From: Brachypodium distachyon
Taxonomy: Eukaryota > Streptophyta > Magnoliopsida > Poales > Poaceae
Direction of reading: 5' to 3'
Length of the DNA stretch: 64,000 bases
Assembly: GCF_000005505.3 (NCBI RefSeq)
Contig: NC_016133.3
Span: forward strand, 13,082,001-13,146,000
Part shown: positions 11,102-22,406 of the stretch, in pieces
Layout of the letters: each line of letters begins with the position of its first letter
Numbering within the stretch: position 1 is the first letter of the stretch
Program-made: the position numbers and the translations under genes
The notes under the pieces: model-generated
What the model was told of the DNA's origin: nothing
Database searches by the model: none
Seen by the model: the letters and a program-made list of their open reading frames with translations, nothing else

Positions 11102-11402
11102 ATGGGCAGCCTTGACACCACACGGCCTTCTCCGCCTTCCCCGACGACGACAAGTCGTTCCAGCCGCTCAACACCGACGATGTCCGCGCCTATCTCCACA
11201 AGGCCGTCGACTTCATCTCTGATTACTACACCAACGTCGAGTCCATGCCCGTGCTCCCCAACGTCAAGCCGGGGTACCTCCAGGACCAGCTCAGCGCCTC
11301 TCCGCCAACTTACTCGGCTCCCTTCGACGTCACCATGAAGGAGATCCGCAACTCCGTTGTCCCCGGCATGACCCACTGGCAGAGCCCAAACTTCTTCGCC
11401 TT
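11102..11402 (+). pseudogene. TDC: Truncated tryptophan decarboxylase pseudogene
   Basis: The first ~100 codons of a TDC. After MGSLDT a 4-bp deletion relative to the complete copy shifts the frame. The remaining reading frame (from PNVKPGYLQDQL to THWQSPNFFA) is otherwise intact and nearly identical to the complete gene. Homology stops abruptly at 11402, in the codons for NFFAF. What follows is the end of a Stowaway-like repeat (AATGGAGGGAGTA) and then a Copia LTR. All catalytic residues are missing. The promoter is still present, so a short chimeric transcript is possible. No matching 3' fragment of this copy is found in the window. Confidence 0.93.
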
Positions 11403-11487
11403 AAGTAATGGAGGGAGTATGTCCTTTGCACGGGATACACATCGGCTATACCGAATTGACAAGATAAACAAAAATTGACAATATCAA

Positions 11488-11758
11488 TGTTGGAACTCAG
11501 GCCTAAACTTTTGTCGCAAGCAACAACAGCAAGCTAATTGATTTCCGGCGAGACGCGTGGATAGCCAAAGGCTCCTGTCAAGCCTTGCCTTTCTCCTTTT
11601 TTTATTTTTTGGGATTGAGTTACAGGGTGCCGACTACATCCGTATTTATACACGGCCACAAGACCAAACTGAATACGACTAGAAATCTAACTCCTAAACC
11701 GACTAGAACTAGACTAGGACCAGAAAAGAACTCTATTCGGATTGATCCTACGCTTACA
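11488..11758 (-). repeat. 3' LTR of Copia element
   Basis: On the minus strand the segment starts TGTAAGCG and ends CCAACA, the usual TG...CA of an LTR. It is preceded by a purine-rich polypurine tract (TTAGGGGGAGAA, 11759-11770) next to the end of the pol ORF. It contains a TATA-like GTATAAATAC. The partner 5' LTR is absent. Confidence 0.7.
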
Positions 11759-11785
11759 TTCTCCCCCTAAGATCAAAACGAACTT

Positions 11786-13410
11786 CTACTTGATAACGTC
11801 GACGCCGATCTTCTTCCTCGTCTCTTGAAATTTCACTCTTCCAAGAGACTTCGTCAATATGTCGGCCAACTGCTCATCTGTACTGATATAATCAACATCA
11901 AGCTTGCTTTCTTCCACGCATCCTCGGATGTAATGAAATCGGGTGTCGATATGTTTACTTCTATCATGAAATACCGGATTCTTACACAGAGATATAGTGG
12001 ACTTGTTGTCAATCTTCAACTCAAACTTTTCTGGTTCTCGGTTTAGTAGATCAGCAAGCAATCGCTCTAGCCACACTCCCTGGCATGCTGCGGTAGCTGA
12101 TGCAATGTATTCAGCTTCACACGAGGATAGAGCCACAACCTTCTGCTTCTGTGACATCCAGCTCACAATATTTCCACCTAGGAAAAACGCCATGCCCGAA
12201 GTACTTTTACGGTCATCAACGTCGCCGGCCATATCACTGTCACTGTACCCGACTAGTTGTGTCTTCTCCTCTTTCTTCTTTGAGTAAACACACCCATAAT
12301 TCAGGATTCCTTTGATATACCGCAAAATCATCTTCACCGCTGCAAAGTGTTCTGTTGTGGGGTTCTCCATGAATCGACTAACGATCCCAACTGAGTATGA
12401 CAAATCTGACCTTGTATTCACCAAGTATTTCAGACTTCTCGCAATACTTCTATATTCGGTACTATCAACAGGATCTGTTTCGCTGTGTTTGCTCAATTTA
12501 TGCCTTGCTTCCATCGGTGCTGAGGTAGCATTGCACTCTTCCATGCCGCACTTCTCAAGGATTTTCCTTGCATAAGCTTCTTGACACAAAGTTATTGAGT
12601 CTCCTCGCTGACATACTTCTATCCCAAGGTAGTAGCTCAACAAACCAAGGTCACTCATCTTGAAAAGATCTAACATCTGCTTCTTGAATCTTGCAACCTC
12701 CCTCTCATCTGCACCCGTGATCAACAGATTATCAACATATACTCCAACTAGGAGCCGTTCCTTCCCATCACCTCGTTTGTACATAGCATGCTCCAATGGA
12801 CTCTTCTCAAATCCGAGGGCACCAGTGTAGCGTCCAGCTTGGTGTTCCATGCCCTTGGTGCTTGCCGTAGCCCGTACAATGCCTTGTGCAGTCGCAACAC
12901 CTTATGTTCCGCTCCCCCTTCGACGAAACCTGGAGGTTGTTGTACATATACTTCTTCTTGTAGGTCACCGTTCAAGAACGCTGATTTCACATCCATATGA
13001 TGCAGCTTCCAGGATTCTTGAGCGGCCAAAGCAATCAACAACCGTACCGATTCCATCCTTGCGACTGGAGCGAACACTTCCTCAAAGTCAACGCATTGTT
13101 GCTGCACATAGCCCTTTGCTACCAAGCGTGCTTTGTGCTTTACCACATTGCCATTGGAGTCTTTCTTCACTTTGAATACCCACTTGAGGCCTATGGGTTT
13201 ATGCCCGGCAGGGAGATCAACCAAGCTCCATGTCTTGTTATCTTGGATTGACCCCATCTCCTCCTCCATAGCCTTGCGCCAACTTTCTTCCTCGCTAGCT
13301 TCTTCAAACGAGGTTGGTTCTTCGGTACTTAACAAGCACCTTTCCTTTGCTGTGCGCTTCATCTTGACCGTCTTCGTCTTGCGGATCATCTTCTTTGGAG
13401 AAGGGTACAA
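11786..13410 (-). pseudogene. Copia retrotransposon pol fragment (RT and RNase H)
   Basis: Two overlapping minus-strand frames make up the 3' half of a Ty1/Copia polyprotein. The first (13410 to about 12750) carries the start of reverse transcriptase: NKTWSLVDLPAGHKPIGLKW, ARLVAKGY, DVKSAFLNGDL and YGLRQAPRAW. The second (12850 to 11786) carries YVDNLLITG (the catalytic YVDD with Asn in the last place), then RNase H (GYSDSDMAGD, SSCEAEYIA) and the Copia C-terminal ADILTK. A frameshift near 12,800 separates them. Gag, protease and most of integrase are missing: at about 13,600 the element abuts a LINE fragment. Inactive remnant. Confidence 0.92.
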
Positions 13411-13609
13411 CTCCGATAGAGGTCGAAGTCATTCGGGCGTCGGGCGGCGAGTCCGCGACCGAGTCTGCACCGGCGATCGTACCATCGTCGATGCCCTTTG
13501 AGAGGTTGCTGCCGCGGTAGAAGTTTCAGCGTCTCCGCCGGCTGCTGCATCCTCCCCTTCACTCGCTCCTGCCGCGACAGAGGGATAACATTGAAAAACG
13601 ACGACAAAT

Positions 13610-14174
13610 AATATGAGAGCTCAAGAATACATGTCCTAACAAGCCATGGGTGGGAATGCCCCCTTTGGTGAACAAATGTGACCGTGCTCTTTTTTCTACC
13701 TCCACCACGGTGCAGATTGGTGATGGTCGTAAGACGAAATTCTGGCATGACTCCTGGCTGGATGGTTTGGCTCCTAATGTCATCGCACCTACTATTTTTG
13801 CCATCACTAGGAGGAAGAACCGTTCTGTGCACGATGATATTACCGAGGGGGCTTGGGTCCCCGCTTTAAGAGCAAGATCTCCAATGCGGTTCAACTCGAT
13901 GAGTTTGTCTCCCTTTGGTTGAGACTTCAAGGTGTGGTCCTGAACCCCGACCCCCTCGATTCCATCACTTGGCGTTGGACCTCACATGGCTCCTATACCT
14001 CCATCTCGGCGTACAAGGCTCAATTCCTTGGCTCCATCCATGCCCAACACGCTAACACTGTTTGGAAAGCCAAGGCCGAAAACAAGTGCAAATTCTTCGC
14101 CTGGCTTCTTGTGCAAAATAAGATCCTGACCGCCGACAATCTCGCCGTCAGGGGCTGGCCGCACACTCCTGGAT
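13610..14174 (+). pseudogene. LINE-A ORF2 C-terminal part, left piece
   Basis: 5'-truncated L1-type LINE. The frame reads PPLVNKCDRALF, then IGDGRKTKFWHDSWLDG, and after a frameshift near 13,860 SISAYKAQF, KCKFFAWLLVQNKILTADNL and GWPHTPG. These are the region after reverse transcriptase and the start of the zf-RVT domain seen in grass LINEs. It is interrupted at 14174 by a CACTA element and resumes at 22407. The left border against the Copia remnant is approximate. Confidence 0.85.
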
Positions 14175-14224
14175 CACTACTACAGAAAACCCCATCCGTG
14201 ATCCCCCAAAGGTGGCGGTTAAAA

Positions 14225-14460
14225 CGGACCAAAAAACACACTGCCACAGGAGGCCTCCCGGGGCATCCACGAGCGCCATCAGTGGCGGTGATAATCGCCG
14301 CCACTGCTGCCCCACCACCAGTGGCAGTGAATATTGTCCGGAAACAAGTCACCGCCACTGGTGATCCATCACCAGTGGCGGTGTTTCTCACCGCCACTGG
14401 TAATGGCCATGGAAACCTTAACAACCACCAGTGGCGGCCGTAAAAAATACCCGCCACTAG
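14225..14460. repeat. CACTA left subterminal repeats
   Basis: Many copies of CACCAGTGGCGG and its inverse in tandem and inverted order, continued at 14690-14800. In En/Spm elements such subterminal repeats bind TNPA. Function here is by analogy. Confidence 0.8.
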
Positions 14461-15530
14461 TAGACCACCTGATAAATGATGGTACTACTCAGTCTTAGTG
14501 ACCTTCCCTGAACCCCTTAAGCACCACCCGATCACTCGTTTAGAACTCAACCGGAACGGGGAACGCACTGAGCACTGAGTAGTAACCACCGGTAGGTGGG
14601 ACGGCGGAATCTTATTTATGCTGGTCGAAACTCCTCTAAACTAGCGAGGTGGGACTAAAGTTGGGGAACTGATGGGAGATCAGCAGTGGAGGGTCTAATC
14701 TTACCAGTGGTGATCTTCCAGTGGCGGTTTACTTCTCCGCCCGCCACTGGAGGCCGTCAGTGGCGGTTATTCTATTTGCCCGCCACTGGAGACCTCCCTA
14801 TATATAACCCCTGTGCGAGCCCGAAGCTGTTTGAGCTTGCACGTCTGTCTTGGACCAGCTGCAGCTCTGCTTCTCACCGACGGTGAAGCCCTGCCAAAAT
14901 TTGATGGCGGCGGCAGGAAGGTAGCTCTCCCCCCTTCTCCTCCCTCTTCCTCTCCCTTCTTCCTCCTCCTATTCTTCTCCAATTTTGTAAATTGGCCATT
15001 AATGGTGCCTTGGCCGCCGGCGGGAAATCCGGCCCCGATCTCTCTCCGCCGACTCTCCCAGGCTGCCCCCGCTGTCTCTGGAGCTCCCCCTCACCCTAGT
15101 GATGATCCTCCCTCTCTCTCTCGCTTTAATTTTGCTCGGATGAGCTCCCTCTCTCTCTCTAGCTCTCTCTCTCTCTGCAGCTCTCTTTCTAGCTCTCTCT
15201 CTCTCTGCGGCTCTCTCTCTATATAGCTGCTTATGGGGGAGCTTAGCCCCTGGGGGTTAGCCCTAGGGTTAAGCTTTACCTCGGGACCGGTGTACGTGCA
15301 TGTTCAAACATATTAAATGTGTGTTGACACCGGCCTTCGTGCCGTGTATTTCTTATGTGATGTGTTTCCAGCCGTCGTGCCGATGTGGGTGGGGGTAATT
15401 TGTTTTTGATGCAGGCATCGAATTTCGTAGTGCAAAATGCTATTTTTTTAGCAAAGGTCATGCCGAAATTTTCCATTTTGTTCAAGCAAGCTGATTTGTT
15501 AATTTTTTTAAAAAATTGTGTTGTAGCTCG

Positions 15531-17446
15531 ATGGGCCGTGCTTGGATGTACGAGGACAGGTTACGTGTTGAGTGGATAGAGCGGCTGAAGACTTTTGTCG
15601 ATGCCGGCGTGGAAGATATGCATAGGAAAGGGGGTGATAAGATGCGTTGTCCCTATGTGAGATGTCGGAACAGCAAGCTGTACGAGGCAGAGGATGTGGA
15701 GATGCACTTGCTCATGCGGGGATTTGTGTTAGGTTATTCAAGGTGGACTTCTCACGGGGAGGATGGCATTGAAGCCAATGGCGGCATTGAGATGGAAAAC
15801 ATGGAGTCTGACGACCAGCCTGGTGAAGAAGCATACCGTGGCCTGGATCTAGTACAGGACGTTCCAACCGGTAGGATGGTTGAAATGCTGGACGATCAAC
15901 ATCTACAGAATCAGTTGGATGACCCCGAGGATGAGAGGGTGTCCCGTAAGTTCGAAAAGCTGAGGGAGGATGCCGAGACACCGTTATATGAAAATGCCGG
16001 CGTGGATAAGAGTGTGCTAGAAATAACGCTCGAGCTTTTGCGTATAAAGGCAAAATACAACATCGTGGACTCGGGATTCACGGAGATTCTGAGTTACCTA
16101 CGTACGGTACTTCCTCCAGGCAACAAGTTGGCTAAGAGCACGTACGAGGCGAAGAAAGTTACATGCCCACTCGGGTTAGAGGTCATCAAATACCATGCTT
16201 GTCCGCTGGACTGCATCATATATAAGGGCGACTACAAAGACATGCACAGCTGTCCAGTATGCAAAACATCCCGATACAGGAAGAAAGACCCCAATCCTGA
16301 CGGCGGCGAGGAGGGAGAATTGAAGCGTGGTGCGGCGGCAAAGACGGTCTGGTATCTCCCGTGTGGCACTAGGCTGGAGCGTTGGTTCCAGAACGAGAAG
16401 AAGGCCAGGTGGTTCATCTACCACGACACGACTCAGGCGGATATCGATCCTGAGGGCGTGTACCGCAACGATGATGGAGTCCTCAGACACCCCACAGATG
16501 TGGCTCAATGGAGGACTCTGGACGACGAATTCCCCGAGTTCAGCGCAGAGCCTAGGAACATCAGGTTCGGGATGAGTACGGACGGGATCAATCCGTTCGC
16601 AAACTTGAGCAGCAAACACAGCATATGGCCGGTGATCTTGTTCATATACAACCTCCCCCCGTGGCTTGTCATGAAGAGGAAGTACATCCACCTATCAATG
16701 CTCATACAGGGCCCTAAGCAGCCTGGAACTGATCTGAACGTGTATCTGGAACTACTGAAGGATGAGCTCAAGGAGCTTTGGGAGAAGGGCCGAAAGGTTT
16801 GGGACGCTCATAAGAAGGAGGAGTTCACCCTTCGAGCAGCTCTCCTGACATGTGGGCATGACTACTCGCGAACGGGAACTCATCATGCCAGTCAACACAT
16901 GGGTACAAAGCGTGCACAAAGTGCGGGGACGAGACAGACGGGTTGTTCCTGCCAGAATCTAAAAAGATTGTGTACATGGGACACCGTAAGTGGCTGGAGA
17001 TGAAGGACCCATGGAGGGATGATAAGAAAAACTTCAACGGGACGGCAGAGAGGCGGCACAAACCGAGGGAGCTGACTGGACACGAAGTATACGAAATTGT
17101 CAGGGACCTCGAAGTCGTGGCCGAGAAAGCATAGCCGGCTGCAGGTCCAGATGGTGGCGGCCTTACGTACAAGAGGAGGTCCGTGTTCTGGGACCTGCCT
17201 TACTGGAGGTTCTTACAGAGCCGTCACACCATAGACGTCATGCATGTCGAGAAGAACGTGTGCGACAGCCTGTTGGGCTTGATGATGCACCATGCGGACA
17301 AGTCAAAAGATGGACCAAAGGCACGGAAGGACCTGCAGTGGATGGGGATAAGGGAGAAGCTGTGGCCGATAGAGGAAGAGGCGCCGCAGGAACACAAGGA
17401 TGGTGAACGCACGATATATATGCAATGCAAATTACAGGTGGTATAA
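15531..17446 (+). pseudogene. TNP2-like CACTA transposase, truncated
   Basis: The frame opens at the ATG at 15531 with MGRAWMYEDRL, then CPYVRCRN (transposase-associated zinc-binding N-terminus), PLGLEVIKYHACPLDCI, then CPVCKTSRYRKKD. Next come RFGMSTDGINPFANLSSKHS and YNLPPWLVMKRKYIHLSML, typical of the Transposase_21 (TNP2) family. A 1-bp loss near 16,866 shifts the frame, after which KCGDETDGLFLPESKK, KIVYMGHRKWLEM and TIDVMHVEKNVCDSLLG follow. An in-frame TAG is at 17132. Homology ends near 17,410, so the C-terminal half of the transposase is missing. The ORF lies behind a CT-rich leader (15110-15225) and a probable intron ending just before the ATG. It cannot be functional. Confidence 0.9.
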
Positions 17447-17529
17447 TTATTATACACCTGAAAGTACAGGTGGCATAATTTTCAGAAAGATAGAGAATAT
17501 AATAAGAATATGATACTAGAGCTAAAATA

Positions 17530-17765
17530 ATAACCAGTGGCGGGTATATGAAATACAACTGCCACTGGTGCTTCGAACAAAGTTGTGGTTAGCTTCACTC
17601 CGGTTCCAATTACCAGTGGCGGGGTTTTCACATATACCCGGCACTGGTTGGTCTCCAATGGCGGGTATCCGGAAATACCTGCCACCGGCGGTCTCCTGCA
17701 CCTGTAACCCTAGGAAGGTCTCCAGTGGTGGGCCGCCACTGGAGACCCTCCCCATATATATTACA
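17530..17765. repeat. Internal second copy of CACTA subterminal repeats and promoter
   Basis: CCAGTGGCGGG repeats in both orientations, followed by GCCACTGGAGACC and a TATA-like CATATATATTA (17753-17762). The arrangement is the same as at 14690-14808 near the left end (GCCACTGGAGACC then CTATATATAAC). The leaders behind both copies are also homologous (CGACGGTGAAGCCCTGCC at about 14878, CGACGGCGAAGCGCTGCCC at about 17839). Confidence 0.75.
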
Positions 17766-17966
17766 GGGCAAGACTTGGCGAAAATTTTCGTATCCGAAGC
17801 GCGCGTCTTCTCGACCAGTAGCGCTTCCTCGAGCACCCCGACGGCGAAGCGCTGCCCAAATCTCGCGCCGCTGCCGCCATTCTCCCTCGCCTCCCCTCCC
17901 CTCCCTCGCCGCCGCCCTTCTCCTCACCTCCCTCGTGCCTCCCTCGCCGAAACCCTAGCCGCCGCC

Positions 17967-20900
17967 ATGAGTAGCTCTACCGGCGGCTCCGGACGCTCGA
18001 TGCGGAGCAGGAAACCGTTGGACTCCACGGCCACCGGATCGGGATCCGGCGGCGCTGCCTTGCCGCCGAGCGACCCCTATCGCAGGGGGCGCGGTCGGAC
18101 CCGCTCGGCGGCAACTCCGCCGCCAACCGCGACGGACGGGGCCGCCTACCCCACCGCGGCCGCCGCGGCCGCCACCTCCGCGTCCGCCACCGCCGCGCCC
18201 GCTACGGCCGCCTCCACCGACCCTGCCTCCACCCCTGTGCCCGCCTCCGCCCCCGCCCCGGCCGGTGCCGCCCCGGCCGCCTCCGCCCTGGCCGTCGCGA
18301 CCCCGGTACGCTTAGGGTTTATGTTTTTTTTAAATTAGGGTTGCTGTTTTTTTAAATTAGGGTTGCTGTTTATGTTTAGTTAGGGTTTAAATATTGTTGT
18401 TTATGTTTAGTTCTAGCTATTTAGGATTTATATTGCTGTTTATGGTTAAGTATTGATGTTATTGGTGTTTATGGTTTAATGATACATGGATGTGATCCCG
18501 ACCATCGTGTCGGTTGATATGAGGAATGTGGGCCCGGCCATCGTGCCGGGTCGTTGAGAAGGGACCGGCCATCGTGCCGAGGGGGTATATGTGGGTGGGA
18601 GTTTTGTTTATGCAAGTATAACATTCGGGTAGACTCATTTGTTGTTTTACAGCAATGGTGATGCCGAAATTTTCTTGTTTTACAGCATAGGTCATGCCGA
18701 ATTTTTCCGTTTTTTTAAATTACTTTTATAAGTGTTGGATAGGAACCTCAGGCTCGCGTTGAAGAGGTGCCTGAGCAGCCACCGGTTGTGGAGGGACAAG
18801 TCGAAGAAGATGCGGGGGCATTGTCCTCGGCCTCGGAAATTGCCATGAGCGAGGAGCAGCTGTTCCTTGAAGGAGTCGAGGAGCAGCTGCTCCTTGAAGG
18901 AGCAACTAACGAGGAAGAAGCCCAGGGCGAACAAGGTGCGGCGTCGACTAATCAGTCGAAGTCCAAGCGGGGGGTGAACAAGGTGCCGACGGAGTCGTGG
19001 GTCGTCACCAAGCTGAGCAAAGAAAACTACCCGGAGGAACCGGTGGAGGCCGCAGAAAGATTCTCCAACACATGCAACGCCATCGTACGGGTACGCGCTC
19101 GGATCTATCAAAGATGGAGCGACGTCCCGGAAGCTGCGAAGCAGGACTGTTACGAGGCGGCATGGAAGCGGTTCGTGCCTGCCAATGATGAGATCAGGAG
19201 ACGGTTGGAGTGGCGGATGCACCAAGTCATGAGGAAGGGCTAGAGCACGTGGCAATATAACTGCCGGAAGCTCATCGGCAAAGACTGGAAGACAGAGGTG
19301 AACAAGCACTGGAAGGGGATCTCGGAGGAGGACTGGGAGAGGTTCAAGGAGTGGGTCAGGTCAGATGAATTCAAGGCCAGCCAAAAATGGTACAAGGAGC
19401 TTCGTGAGAAAAGGCCCTTCGACCACCGCCTCGGCAGTCGTGGACGCCCCGGAAAGGAGAAGGTGTGGGCGAAGGAGGACGCCGCATTGGACCAAGCCGG
19501 TATACAGCCGAGGGTCCCAACTTTGCTTCGCGGTGAGTGCTCCAGCAAATGGATGCGGTCGTCCATGACCGCAAATTAGTGGGCGGGCCTGGAGCCTATG
19601 TCAGAGAAGCAAGAGGCTGCACTCGTAAGGCCTCGTCCTGACATCTTCTTTTATCGGTTGGGCTTCTTATACTCACATATAACATTAACACCGAGCATAT
19701 TGTTTTTTATACAGGGTGTAATTGCAAAGTGGGAGTCGGATGGCTCCCACTCGTCTATCAACCAACAGTGGGATGATGCCATCAGCTACGCTCTGCAACG
19801 AAATGAGCACGGGGGCCATATGCGAGCTGTCGGTTCCGGGCCCTTTCGTAGGCGGATGGCGAAAGAGCAAGGTTTCCGCAAACGCAGAAGGACGTCCAGC
19901 AAAGAACAGTGCTCAGAGGAACTAGATGAGAAGATCCGGGTGTTGACGAGGGAGGAGCTTAGGAAGTTCATGCGGCTTGCAAGGGACCAGCGTGACGTCG
20001 ACAACTTCATCGATCACGGTGTTTTCCCGGAGACGCCCATCCAACCAACCCCACCCGCATCGGATCCGTCCCCGCTGCAGAATAAGAGCACCTCATGCTC
20101 CGGCACCGAGTGCCAGCTTGACCCGCTTGGGCCACCCGACGAGAACCTCACGGTAAGCATCTTCGCACGCTCAGAAAAATTGTGAAATACCACTATCATG
20201 CTCCAATCCATTAATGATGTTGCCATGTTTGTCATGTGCAGAAGGGTGTCAAATGCTGGCTACACATGCCGACGGTGGGGAACCCTCTAGGTGCGCGCGG
20301 GTTGCTGATGCCGCGTACGGCCGTGGTGCACCACGTGACCCTGCGAGACAACATGGTCAGGGTGCAGGTGGACTCCGTGCTCAGGGGCTTCGAGGATGAA
20401 CCGGTCCCTTATCCTCCGCACGAAGAGGCAACGACCCTAAGGGATTGCGTCAACTCCTACCTCATCTGGCCTAGGAGGTTGGTGGTCCTCGCTACGGAGC
20501 CGTCTCCATCTCCGTTCCCCCGCCTCGGTCCGTCTCCACCCACCCGGCGCATGACGTCTCCGTCGCCGCTTGGCGCCTCACCCGGTCCTTTCGACTACGA
20601 GCCCGCGAAACGAGACTTTTCACTTGCGGCGGAGTGCAGCGATGACAATGCAGGCAAAAATATTCCGTTGCCGCCCAAACCCAAAGCCCCGAAGCCATCT
20701 GCACCAAGACCCGTCCCTCGGAGAGCCGCAGCACAATCGGCCCCGTTGGAGAGCCGTCCAAGTGCCCCTGCTGGGATGCAGGTCCCCCAGAAACCGGACA
20801 ATTCCGATTTCCTGAGACGCAGGAAAAACAAAAGGGGGACAGGCGGCAAGGCAAGCAAGGGCTCCTCCAAGGAGGCGAAAGAGTCGTCTTCTACGGGAAG

Positions 20901-22085
20901 ACAACCAAAGACCGCGCCGCAGATAGAAGGAATCTGGGAAGAGCGGCCAGACATTCCGAAGATGCCCACCCACCCCCGTGTTGGAGATAGATTGCCTGAT
21001 GGGTCTTATTTCGTGGACAAGCGATTCTCCCAATTTTTGTTGTTCCACCCCGGACAACCGATGGTGACCCAGAATGACCTGTATCGCCTGCCACGGGAGA
21101 TGCAAGAGCTCCATGATAAATACATGAATGTGGCATCATCAGGCGCAGACCTCCAGAATTCGGAAATCAGGGTTCGAGTGCCAAATCATTATGGCTTCTT
21201 CGACTCCAATACGGGGGAAATCCAGAAGGAAAACGATGTTACCTTCGGCATTGATTTCCTCAACTTGTTTCACCTCTTCAACCGCAAGTGCCTCGACAAC
21301 GCCATATTAAGACTGTGGTGTGTATACTACACGAGGGAGGCCTATAGGGTGAAGCAATATGGGATGGCCGTCGCCGACCCCCTTCTCTTCAACGCCACTT
21401 TGCTTGGTCCAGACCCATTGTTGGCCGAAAGTAGAAGGTCGGCAATTGAATACCTCACTCAATTCATCTTGAAGCACAGAGACCGCCATTTCGTAATGAT
21501 ATTGTACCATGTACAGTAAGTTGTTTTCAATTTGCCTGAATACATAAATCTTTTTCCGTCGGAAGACTTGCTTATTATATTACTTGGCTAATACAATGTG
21601 CGTCTTTTTGTGAAACAGCGGCCATTGGGTGACAATCGCCATCTGCCTCGATATGGGAGGGGTCACATATTTTGATCCACTAAGACGCAAGGGGAATGAA
21701 CCACAACGCGACTTTGGGCCGATAAAATATGTCATCGACTCAGCCTATCGCGACGCGGTGAAATGGTACGGGATGACTGGCTTCAGCCGCAATCCTGACG
21801 CTCCCCTCAGGGACAATTTCAACTTCCCCTGCGAGCAACAGCCTGAAGGATCTGTCTACTGCAGTTACTACTACGCGCACACTATTCAGCAGTTCATCAA
21901 CGACTTCCAGCCAAAGGGGAAGAAGACCTTCGAAAGTGAGGAATTGGTTTTTGGCCAACGCCGAGTTAGGGCACAACTCAGAAATTCTCGTGTACGAGAT
22001 CTAGAAGGACATCGGCGAAATCCTCAATAAGGAGGTCCTCAAATCAAGCGGGGATTACTACGACGGCGGGATTGTCGCCAAAGTG
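17967..22085 (+). pseudogene. CACTA second gene with Ulp1-like (C48) cysteine protease domain
   Basis: Probable exon 1 is 17967-18305 (MSSSTGGSGRSMRSRKPL, then an Ala/Pro-rich run), joined in frame to an exon from 18752. Later introns have clear GT/AG borders near 19627-19715, 20152-20241 and 21519-21618. The middle encodes a charged DNA-binding-like part (KTEVNKHWKGISEEDWERF). The C-terminal part has GHWVTIAI (His), VTYFDPL (Asp) and QQPEGSVYCSYYYAH (Gln and Cys), the order of a Ulp1/SENP peptidase. Such domains are known in plant CACTA and Mutator elements. In-frame TAG codons at 19241, 19577 and 22002 and a frameshift near 21,950 disable it. Confidence 0.85.
18500..18710. repeat. Short tandem motifs in CACTA leader intron
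   Basis: Repeated CGGCCATCGTGCCG and a doubled block TTTTACAGCA..GGT.ATGCCGAA (18648-18676, 18679-18708). Related motifs occur once in the leader of the transposase gene (CGGCCTTCGTGCCG near 15331, TCATGCCGAAATTTTCC at 15458-15474). Confidence 0.6.
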
Positions 22086-22406
22086 GCTAAATTGTGTGGA
22101 ATACTTTTATTTGTGGCTCCACTGGAAAAGGTTCTAGTGGCGGTGGCCATAGACCGCCACTCGATAACCCGCCACTGATGTGCTCCACGCACTTTTTGGT
22201 TGGTGCCGGAGGGATTTACAGTGGCGGTTTGTGTGTCTTCGGTGGCGGGTATTTTACCCGCCATTGGTGATCTCGGAGCAGCAGTGGCGGGTATTTCACC
22301 CGCCACCGCTGCCAAAATCTCTAGTGACACAGAGTTGGTGGCGGGCGTGATCACCGCCACCAACCCCATTTTTTGACCACCACTGGAGGGGTTTTCTGGA
22401 GTAGTG

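Larger units (their letters stand above)
14175..22406 (+). mobile_element. CACTA (En/Spm) transposon, 8.2 kb
   Basis: Starts CACTACTACAGAAAACCCC and ends in the inverted complement of CACTACTCCAGAAAACCCC. A GAT target duplication lies on both sides (14172-14174 and 22407-22409), as expected for CACTA elements. Subterminal regions (14225-14460, 14690-14800, 22120-22390) are packed with CCGCCACTGG in both orientations, the likely transposase-binding sites. It carries a truncated TNP2-type transposase and a second multi-exon gene with a Ulp1-like protease, both broken. An extra set of subterminal repeats and leader lies inside at 17530-18720. Confidence 0.95.

Noticed and set aside
13386..13832. 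148-aa minus-strand ORF spanning the Copia/LINE border
   Set aside because: It crosses two unrelated elements in a frame belonging to neither, except for a short possible Copia linker.
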